From Neoceratodus forsteri (Eukaryota; Chordata; Ceratodontiformes; Ceratodontidae), in NCBI GenBank assembly GCA_016271365.2, contig CM028129.1, forward strand, positions 432,084,501 through 432,148,500: 64,000 nt of DNA, given 5' to 3'. Of the stretch, positions 55,066 through 64,000 are shown piece after piece (the stretch's first letter is position 1; every line of letters starts with the position of its first letter). The notes beneath the pieces were generated by a model. That model was not told the origin of the DNA. It did no database searches and saw nothing but the letters and a program-made list of their open reading frames with translations. The position numbers were made by a program, and so were the translations under genes.

Positions 55066-58000
55066 CCTGGGATGTTCGGGGAGCCATCCAGGAGGGTCCT
55101 TTAATCGCAACACATGATGTTGAGGGGAGGCAAGGGCACCCAAAATGGGCTGTCAGTCCTCTGGGATGTTCAGGGAGCCATCCAGGAGGGTCCTTCAACT
55201 GCAACACACGATGTTGAGCCGAGGGGAGGGTTGGCATCCAAAATGGTCTGGCAGTCCCCTGAGATGTTCAGGGAGCTGTCCAAGAGAGTCCTTCAACCAC
55301 AAAACACAGTGTTGAGCTGAGTGGAGGGCTGGGCACCCCAAATGGACTGGCAGTCCTCTGAGATGTTTGAGGAGTCATCCAGGAGGGTCCTTCAACTACA
55401 AAACAAGGTGTTGAGTTATGGGGAGGGTCAGGCACCCAGAATGGGCTGGTAGTTCCCTGGGATGTTCAAGGAGCCATCCAGGAGGGTCCTTCAACCACAA
55501 AATATGGTTATGAGCCAAGAGGAGGGTCGGGTGCCCCAAATGTGCTGGCAGTCCCCTGGGATGTTTGGGGAGCCATCCAGGAGGGTCCTTCAACCACAAA
55601 ACATGGTTTTGAGCCAAGGGGAAGGTCGGGCACCCAAAATGGGCTGGCAGTCCCCTGGGATGTTTGGGGAGCCATCCAGGATAGTCCTTCAACTGCAAAA
55701 CATGGTTTTGAGCCGAGGGGAGGTTCAGGCACCCAAAATGGACTGGTAGTCCCCTGGGATGTTAAAGGAGCTGTGCAGGAGTGTCTTTCAACTGCAAAAT
55801 GTAGTTTTGAGCCTAGGAGAGGGTTAGGTGCCCAAAATGGGCTCGCAGTCCCCTGGGATGTTCGGGGAGCTGTCCAGGAGGGTCTTTTAACTGCAAAATG
55901 CAGTTTTTAGCTGAGTGGAGGGTCAGGCACTCAAAATGGGCTGGTAGTCCCCTGGGATGTTTGGGGAGCCATCCAGGAGGGTCACTTCAACCACAAAATG
56001 TGGCATTGAGCTGAGGGGAGGGTCGGGTGCCCAAAATGGGCTGGCAGTCCCCTGGGATGTTCAAGGAGCCAACCAGGAGTGTCTTTTAACTGCAAAATGC
56101 AGTTTTGAGCTGAGGGGAAGGTTGAGTGCCCAAAATGGTCTGGCAGTCCCCTGGGATGTTTGGGGAGCCATCCAGGAGGGTCATTTAACCACAAAATGTG
56201 GTTTTGAGCCAAGAAGAGGGTCAGGCCCCCAAAATAGGCTCACAGTCCCCGGGGATGTTCGGGGAGCCATCCAGGAGGGTCCTTCAACCACAAAACATGG
56301 TTTTGAGCCAAGGGGAGGGTTGGGCACCCAAAATGGGCTGGCAGTCCCCTGGGATGTTTGGGGAGCCATCCAGGACAGTCCTTCAACTGCAAAACATGGT
56401 TTTGAGCCGAGGGGAGGTTCAGGCACCCAAAATGGGCTGGTAGTCCCCTGGGATGTTCAAGGAGCTGTGCAGGAGTGTCTTTCAACTGCAAAATGTGGTT
56501 TTGAGCCTAGGAGAGGGTTGGGTGCCCAAAATGGGCTCGCAGTCCCCTGGGATGTTCGGGGAGCTGTCCAGGAGGGTCTTTTAACTGCAAAATGCAGTTT
56601 TTAGCTGAGCGGAGGGTCAGGCACCCAAACTGGCTGGTAGTCCCCTGGGATGTTCGGGGAGCAATCCAGGAGGGTCCTTCAACCACAAAACGTGGCATTG
56701 AGCTGAGGGGAGGGTCAGGTGCCCAAAATGGGCTGGCAGTCCCCTGGGATTTTCAAGGAGCCATCCAGGAGTGTCTTTTAACTGCAAAATGCGGTTTTGA
56801 GCCGAGGGGAGGGTTGAGCGCCCAAAATGGTCTGGCAGTCCCCTGGGATGTTTGGGGAGCCATCCAGGAGGGTCCTTCAACCACAAAATGTGGTTTTGAG
56901 CCAAGAAGAGGGTCAGACCCCCAAAATGGGCTCACAGTCCCCTGGGATGTTCGGGGAGCTATCCAGGAAGGTCTTTTAACTGTAAAATGCAGTTTTTATC
57001 TGAGTGGAGGGTCAGGCACCCAAAATGGGCTGGCAGTCCCCTGGGATGTTCAGGGAGCCATCCAGGAAGGTCCTTCAACTGCAAAATGCATTTTTGAACT
57101 GAGGGGAGGGTTGGGTGCCTGAAATGGGTTGGCAGTCCCCTGGGCTGTTCAGAGAGCCATCTAGGAGAGTCCTTCAACCTTAAAACGTGGTTTTGAACCA
57201 AAGGTAGGGTTGGGTACCCCAAATGGGCTGTTGGTCCCCTGGGATATTCGAGGAGCTTTCCAGGAGGGTCCTTCAACCACAAAATGTGGTTATGAGCCAA
57301 GGGGATGGTTGGGTGCCCCAAGTGTGCTGGCAGTCCCCTGGGATGTTCAGGGAGCTGTCCAGGGGGTCCTTCAACTGCAAAACATGTTTTGAGCTGAGTG
57401 GAGGGTCAGACACCCAAAATGGGCTGGCAGTCCCCTGGGATATTCGGGGAACCATCCAGGAGGGTCCCTCAACTGCAAAACATAGTTTTGAGCTGAGGGG
57501 AGGTTCAGACACCCAAAATGGGCTGGTAGTCCCCTAGGATGTTCAAGGAGCTGTGCAGGAGTGTCTTTCAACTGCAAAATGTGGTTTTGAGCCTAGGAGA
57601 GAGTTGGGTGCCCAAAATGGGCTCGCAGTCCCCTGGGATGTTTGGGGAGCTGTCCAGGCTGGTCTTTTAACTGCAAAATGCAGTTTTTAGCTGAGTGGAG
57701 GATCAGGCACCCAAAATAGACTGGTAGTCCCCTGGGATGTTTGGGGAGCCATCCAGGAGGGTCCTTCAACCACAAAACGTGGCATTGAGCTGAGGGGAAG
57801 GATGGGTGCCCAAAATGGGCTGGCAGTCCCCTGGGATGTTCAAGGAGCCATCCAGGACAGTCTTTTAACCGCAAAATATGGTTTTGAGCTGAAGGGAGGG
57901 TTGAGTGCCCATAATGGTCTGGCAGTCCTCTGGAATGTTTGGGAAGCCATCCAGGAGGGTTCTTCAACCACAAAATGTGATTTTGAGCCAAGAAGAGGGT

Positions 58001-60790
58001 CAGGCCCCCCAAATGGGCTCACAGTCCCCTGGGACATTCGGAGAGCTGTCCAGGAGGGTGTTTTAACTGCAAAATGCAGTTTTTGGCTGACTGGAGGGTC
58101 ATGCACCCAAAATGGGGTGTCAGTACCCTGGGATGTTGGGGAGCCATCCAGGAAGGTCCTTCAACTGCAAAATGCATTTTTGAATCGAGGGGAGGATTGG
58201 GTGCCTGAGATGGGTTGTCAGCCCCTGGGATGTTCAGAGAGCCATCCAGGAGGGTCCAACAACCGTAAAATGTGGTTTTGAGCTGAGGGGAGGTTCAGGC
58301 ACCCAAAATGGGCTGGTAGTCCCCTGGGATGTTCAAGGAGCTGTGCAGAAGTGTCTTTCAACTGCAAAATGTGGTTTTGAGCCTAGGAGAGGGTTAGGTG
58401 CCCAAAATGGGCTCGCAGTCCCCTGGGATGTTCGGTGAGCTGTCCAGGAGGGTCTTTTAACTGCAAAATGCAGTTTTTAGCCGAGTGGAGGGTCAGGCAC
58501 CCAAAATGGGCTGGTAGTCCCCTGGGATGTTCGGGGAGCCATCCAGGAGGGTCACTTCAACCACAAAATGTGGCATTGAGCTGAGGGGAGGGTCGGGTGC
58601 CCACAATGGGCTGGCAGTCCCCTGGGATGTTCAAGGAGCCATCCAGGAGTGTCTTTTAACTGCAAAATGTGGTTTTGAGCCAAGGGGAGGGTTGAGTGCC
58701 CAAAATGGTCTGGCAGTCCCCTGGGATGTTCGGGGAGCTACCCAGGAAGTTCTTTTAACTGCAAAATGCAGTTTTTATCTGAGTGGAGGGTCAGGACCCA
58801 AAATGGGCTGGCAGTCCCCTGGGATGTTCAGGGAGCCATCCAGGAAGGTCCTTCAACTGCAAAATGCATTTTTGAACCGAGGGGAGGGTTGGGTGCCTGA
58901 AATGGGTTGGCAGTCCCCTGGGCTGTTCAGAGAGCTTTCTAGGAGGGTCCTTCAACCTTAAAACGTGGTTTTGAACCAAAGGTAAGGTTGGGTACCCCAA
59001 ATGGGCTGTCGGTCCCCTGGGATATTCGAGGAGCTTTCCAGGAGGGTCCTTCAACCACAAAATGTGGTTATGAGCCAAGGGGATGGTTGGGTGCCCCAAA
59101 TGTGCTGGCAGTCCCCTGGGATGTTCAGGGAGCTGTCCAGAGGGTCATTCAACTGCAAAACATGTTTTGAGCTGAGGGAAGGGTCAGGCACCCAAAATGG
59201 GCTGGCAGTCCCCTGGGATATTTGGGGAACCATCCAGGAGGGTCCCTCAACTGCAAAACATAGTTTTGAGCTGAGGGGAGGTTCAGACACCCAAAATGGG
59301 CTGGTAGTCCCCTAGGATGTTCAAGGAGCTGTGCAGGAGTGTCTTCAACTGCAAATGTGGTTTTGAGCCCCTGAGAGGGTTGGGTGCCCAAATGGGCCTG
59401 CAGTCCCCTGGGATGTTCGGGAGCTGTCCAGGCTGGTCTTTTAACTGCAAAATGCAGTTTTTAGCTGAGTGGAGGATCAGGCACCCAAAATAGACTGGTA
59501 GTCCCCTGGGATGTTTGGGGAGCCATCCAGGAGGGTCCTTCAACCGCAAAATATGGTTTTGAGCTGAAGGGAGGGTTGAGTGCCCATAATGGTCTGGCAG
59601 TCCTCTGGAATGTTTGGGAAGCCATCCAGGAGGGTTCTTCAACCACAAAACGTGATTTTGAGCCAAGGAGAGGGTCAGGCCCCCAAATGGGCTCACAGTC
59701 CCCTGGGACATTTGGGGAGCTGTCCAGGATGGTCTTTTAACTGCAAAATGCAGTTTATAGCTGAGTGGAGGGTCATGCACCCAAAATGGGGTGTCAGTAC
59801 CCTGGGATGTTGGATGTTCAGAGAGCCATCCAGGAGGGTCCTACAACCGTAAAATGTGGTTTTGAGCCAAAGGAAGGGTCAGGTGCCCAAAATGGGCTGG
59901 TAGTCCCCTGGGATGTTCGAGGAGCCTTCCAGGAGGGTTCTTCAACCACAAAATGTGGTTTTGGTCCAAGGGGAGGGTCGGGCACCTAAAATGGGCTGAC
60001 AGTTCCCTGGGATATTCGGGGAGCCATCCAGGAGGGTCCTTCAACTGCAAAATGTGGTTTTGAGCTGAGTGGAGGGTCGGGTGCCCAAAATGGGCTGTCA
60101 GTCCCTTGGGATGTTCAGGGAGCCATCCAGGAGTATCTTTCAACTGCAAAACTTGATTTTGAGCTGAGGGCAGGGTTGAGTGCCCAAAATGGGCTGGCAG
60201 TCCCCTGGGATGATCAGGAAGCCATCCAAGAGGGTTCTTCAACCTTAAAACATGGTTTTGAGCTGAGGGGAAGGTCAGGCACCCAAAATGGGCTGGCAGT
60301 CCCTTGGGATGTTTGGGGAGCTGTTCAGGAGGGTCTTTCAAGCTCAAAATGTGGTTTTGAGCTGAGGTGCTGGTTGGGTGCACAAAATGGGCTGCCAGTC
60401 CCCTGGGATGTTTGGGAAGCCATCCAGGAGGGTCTTTCAACTGCAAAATGCAGTTTTGAGCTGAGAGGAAGGTCGTGCACCCCAAATGGTCTGGCAGTCC
60501 CCTGGGATGTTCAGGGAACTGTCCAGGAAGGTCATTCAATCACAAAATGTGGTTTTGAGCCAAGGGAGGGTCAGGTGCCCAAAATGGGCTGGCAGTCCCC
60601 TGGGATGTATGAGGAGGCATCCAGGATTGTCCTTCAACCGCAAAACATGGTTTTGAGCTGAGGTGAGGGTCGGGCACCCAAAATGGGCTGGCAGTCCCCT
60701 TGGATGTTTGGAGTGCCATCCAGGAGGATCCTTCTACTGCAAAATGCAGTTTTGAGCTGAGGAGAGGGTTGGGCGCCAAAAATGGCTGGC
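55066..60790. repeat. 99-bp satellite, main block (about 57 units)
   Basis: GTCCCCTGGG words lie at 55551, 55650, 55749 and 55849, a 99-100-bp period that persists to 60770. Units differ by 5-20 percent. Since 99 is a multiple of three, long frames without stops occur on both strands and give repetitive false proteins. Higher-order structure is present: blocks repeat with offsets near 694 bp (seven units) and 1778 bp (18 units). Confidence 0.95.
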
Positions 60791-60791
60791 A

Positions 60792-61255
60792 TTCCTCCTT
60801 TAACTAGCCTTCTATGCCAGTTGGAGTTGAAGACATTTCTAAAATCCTTATACAGTGCATCCACAGCCTGGCTTCTGTCAGCAGCCTTTGTTACCCCATT
60901 AAAAAAAGTCAATAATGTTCATCTGTCAAGATCGTCCCTCTATAAACTCATACTGTCTCCTGTTCTGTAACCTATTACCCTCTAGAACTTTACCGGTCTT
61001 TTCTTAATAATAGATTCCAGCCTTTTACCCACTGGCTGACTAGCTAGTAGTTTCCCAGGTCTTCCCTACTGCTGCTCTTTTGCAGTTGTCTAGTGGCAGC
61101 ATGTCAGCTACCCTCCTATTAGCTGGAACTGCTCATGTCTCCAGCAAACAATTAAAGAGGTCCTTAAGTAGTGCTGAGAGCACTTTGCCTACATATTTTA
61201 GCATCCTTGGGTGCAGACTATCTGGAAATGGGGAGTTTGTCTACCTTCAGTGATC
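60792..61255 (-). pseudogene. CR1 LINE reverse transcriptase fragment
   Basis: The minus strand reads VGKRLESIIKKRPVK, then frames with YRTGDSMSL, LTFFNGVTKAADRSQAVDAL and YKDFRNVFN. This matches the CR1 segment around the G-F-x-K-G-R-S-C-L-T-N-L and V-D-V-x-Y-L-D-F-x-K-A-F-D block. It stops abruptly at the satellite, so the array replaced or broke the rest. Confidence 0.7.
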
Positions 61256-61289
61256 CTAACACATTCCAATATATGAGGGAGAAAAGGCA

Positions 61290-62160
61290 GAAGGGAGGGG
61301 GAATCATAAGGCTAGCTGGATGGTAGGGTGATAGAGGAGGACGGGCAAAAGGCCACTGTCCTGAATGATTACTTTTGTTCCATTTTCATTAGGGATGATG
61401 GTGGGCCCTTGCCAGAGTGGCATCAAGGTGGCCACTAAGGGTGTCCGGGTGATGAGGCAGCCAACATTTACAAGCGAAAAGGTCCAGAAGGGCAGGCAGC
61501 ACTAAAAATAGATAATGCCCCGGGGGCCAGATGGGTTGCATCCAAGGTTACTTAGGGAACTGACATTGGAACTGGCTGAACCCCTAGTAGGTCTATTCAA
61601 CAGCTCACTGGGGATGAAGGTGATTCCATAGAACTGGAGTGTGACAGGATATGGGTCTGATCCATAAGGGGAGGCAAGGAACAAGTACAAAACTACAGAT
61701 GCATCAGTCTTACTTCTATTGTATAGAAACTGATGGAGCCACTGATCAAAGAGGACCTCGTGGACTACTTGGAAAGCAATGGGCTCCAGGATACTAAACA
61801 GCACAAATTCATGCAAGGGAGGTCTTTTCAGATTGACCTGATAGTTTTCTTTGACTGGGTGACAAGGAGAGTGACAGAGGCCATGCTGTTGATTTGCTCT
61901 ACTTTGACTTCAGCATTTTGATTTGGTGCCTCCCATTTGCTTGTTGAAAAAGATGGAGGATCTGGATGTGGCTAAGGTCATAGTAAACTGGGTAGATAAT
62001 TGGCTAAAGGTGAGGCAGCAGAGGGCTGTGGTCAATGGGGTCAAATCAGAAGAAAGTGAGATCATGAGCAGGGTACCTCAGGGATCTGTCCTGGGTCTGG
62101 TCCTCTTCAATATGTTCATCAGCGACATTGGTGAGGGCATCTGGGGGAGGTAGTGTCTTT
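61290..62160 (+). pseudogene. CR1-like LINE reverse transcriptase fragment
   Basis: Frames in sequence give PGGQMGCIQGYLGN-type linker, KLMEPLIKEDLVDYLESNGL near 61727, KFMQGRSFQIDLIVF near 61808, [20 protein letters not shown] near 61938 and [19 protein letters not shown] near 62072. This is the CR1/REX palm region up to motif B. The catalytic Y-A-D-D block is missing because an LTR-like sequence begins at 62168. Many frameshifts show age. Confidence 0.75.
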
Positions 62161-62167
62161 TTACCGA

Positions 62168-62903
62168 TGTAACCCCCCCCAGGGGCTTACCTGAATTTTC
62201 CCCAATTTGTCCCCCAGTTTTGCTGGTGTTGCAGGTGTCCCTACATTTTCTCCCTGCCAGCATGTTTTTTTTTCTGTCCCTTGGGGTGTAATCCTGATTG
62301 TGAGATGCTGGTATGTTATTTTTCTTCCGGCACTCACCTCAGCACCTAGCAAAGTGTTGCAGTTTCTGACCACCATTGCAGTTCAGGAGCGGGAAGAATA
62401 TCTGTGGTCCTGATGCCCCTTCTGTACTTTTTGGGGACCGGAGACCTGGAGGAGCTTAGGCATTTGCCTCTGGGAGTCTAAATCAAGAGATACAACCAGG
62501 GCTGCTTGAAGCTCATGAATATTAATTAGCGGCCCCTATGAATATTGATGTGGCATTGCCTGCTGCCTGAGGGCATAGGGTTCTGGCAACAGTGACAGCT
62601 GAAGTGTAGGGGCTAATGATTTAAGAGTGGGGTCATTCAATAGAGGGCAGCTTGGGCTACAATCCTGTGAGGTGATGGTGCAGATGGGGTAAAGTGTTGA
62701 GCTGCACCAGACTTAGAATGGGGAGAGACTGTATAAACTGAAATGGACTCCATATGAACTAATGGGAGCTAACATGTTTGTGACCCTTAACCCCATTCCT
62801 TTAGCCAATCAGATATCTAGGCAGCCAGATCTCTAACAGAGGGACTCCTGGGAAAAGGAGTGGACTAATTATGGTGCCTAGATCATGCCCCAATAAACAA
62901 GCA
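62168..62903 (+). mobile_element. LTR-like sequence (TGTAACCCCCCCC start)
   Basis: TGTAACCCCCCCCAGGGG and GCTTACCTGAA open the segment; the latter also occurs about 65 bp into the LTR at 4636. A TATA-like GTATAAACTG lies near 62731 and AATAAACAAGCA at 62892-62903, just before a second TGTAAC start. This order of signals resembles one complete LTR of about 736 bp. No target duplication supports it. Confidence 0.4.
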
Positions 62904-62905
62904 GG

Positions 62906-64000
62906 TGTAACCCCCCCTCACAAATGGGGGTTCCCTAAAAGTCTTAATTGAGCTTGCCTAAATGCTCACTGCCAGGCTGGTGTCCTGCATTTTATCAATT
63001 TAAATGTATTGCCAGAGAGTGCCTGTATAGCCTCTGTGTACTGTCCCTTTAAGAGCTGCCTGGATTGCACAATTAATCTGGGAGGGGGCTGAGTGTTTCT
63101 ATGCTCGAGTCCCGCCCGAGCTGCCAAATAATCGCTCCATTCTGTTATCGCTATTAGCGCAGAAGGAGCTCTGTTAGAAGATTTTTACACGTTTGCTGAT
63201 CATTTATTAGAATAGTAATAATACTGCAGTTTGTCTAACCCGCCTTTTTTGCAGCATGGACATTTCTGTTTATTTCCGCCATCTTGGTCCTGAACTACTG
63301 AAATGGACCAATCAGTACCTTTGGGGACTCTAAAATGGAACCTGTTTCCAGGGGCTTTGTGGGAACAAAATTCTGTAGAATTGTAGTTTTGGGCTTTTGG
63401 CACCTAAATGAACCAGGATGGGGAGCCCTGTGACTGACAGAGTGATCAGCCAACCAAACCTTTTGGATCCTGGGGGAAAGTCCCAGGTTGCTTGCAGCTA
63501 CTTTCAGTTTGAGTTGGGAAGTGAGAGAAGTAACAGCTCAAGATAGTCGAGCAGTAATCCTGCATAGATTTGTGTGGGAGAACTGTGAAAGGGCTGAGTT
63601 TTGGCCTGCCTGTCTGCTTGCTGTCCCTGAGAGGGAAACTAGAGTTGATTCGGACTGAATCCAAGTTGTGAGAATGATTTAAGCCACTGGACTGTGACCA
63701 GGCTTTAACCTAAAGAAGACTGAAGATTTGCTGAACGCGATCGGCCTGTCAGGATTTCCAGCCACCTCTGAACTACCGGTTTGTGCAGAGACTCTTTTAC
63801 TTGCAACTGGATAGCAATCTGCCTGGTACATTAGAATTTCTTACATGTAAATGTGCTATGTGCTATTAGTGGGTCATGATTTGGTTCCCCACTGTGTGCC
63901 GAACTGTGTTCTGCTTGCTGGAGGCTGCATCCAGCTCCCACGGACTGAATCCATATTTATCTCCATTGGGCCTGAGCTTTGCCACACTGGCCCAGCCAGA
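62906..64000 (+). mobile_element. Second LTR-like start, runs out of the window
   Basis: TGTAACCCCCCCTCACAAAT, then CTTAATTGAGCTTGCC and GTCCCTTTAAGAGCTGCC, the last close to the words in the minus-strand candidate at 25375. A G/C-richer stretch, CTCGAGTCCCGCCCGAG near 63101, could be promoter-proximal. No gene is readable to the window end. Confidence 0.4.

Noticed and set aside
55508..60661. Long repetitive reading frames on both strands within the satellite
   Set aside because: They follow from a 99-bp period free of stops; both strands are open, no start context or domain is present, and units vary without codon bias.

Overview
The window looks like non-coding, repeat-packed vertebrate nuclear DNA. 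I see no host exon, rRNA gene or tRNA gene, and the bacterial-style reading frames are almost all remnants of transposable elements. The mix fits a large amphibian-type genome: L2, L1 and CR1 LINEs, a Crypton tyrosine-recombinase transposon, Gypsy-like LTR elements, tRNA-headed SINEs, hAT and foldback elements, and a 99-bp satellite. The species cannot be fixed from the sequence.

Layout. 1-2.4 kb: 3' part of an L2-clade LINE, then the tail of a CR1 LINE, then a short inverted-repeat element (2397-2760) with a 10-bp target duplication. 3.5-6.1 kb: remains of a Gypsy-like retrotransposon (protease and integrase tail), a polypurine tract and a 1.45-kb 3' LTR. 6.7-8.9 kb: a foldback MITE and a Crypton recombinase gene. 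8.9-20.5 kb: an L1 LINE (ORF1, ORF2) inserted at the 3' end of the Crypton gene with a 15-bp target duplication; its ORF1-ORF2 spacer holds a 1.7-kb snapback element, TA microsatellites, several small hairpins, a 150-bp tandem repeat and an 18S-like 49-bp triplet. 20.5-26.3 kb: Crypton flank, a foldback, an unrecognised broken minus-strand coding stretch and a possible minus-strand LTR. 26.3-39.7 kb: a 13.4-kb unit bounded by long inverted repeats that carry about 300-bp tandem repeats; its interior holds an L1 ORF1 fossil, an L2 LINE, a SINE and half of the same snapback element. 39.8-43.6 kb: a minus-strand L2 LINE carrying a retrocopy with a SINE nested in it, and a clean solo LTR. 46-50.7 kb: a nearly complete minus-strand L2 LINE with a 511-bp retroposed insert. 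50.7-60.8 kb: the 99-bp satellite, split by a 3.9-kb hAT-type element with an 8-bp target duplication. 60.8-62.2 kb: two CR1 fragments in opposite orientation. 62.2-64 kb: two LTR-like starts.

No operon-like cooperation exists here. The value of the window lies in its nesting: target duplications and interrupted reverse-transcriptase motifs let several insertions be ordered in time. The best candidates for something undescribed are the 13.4-kb inverted-repeat unit, the 1.7-kb snapback element, the composite hAT element within the satellite, and the position of the satellite directly upstream of a LINE 5' end. All family names come from reading motifs by eye; no database was searched.
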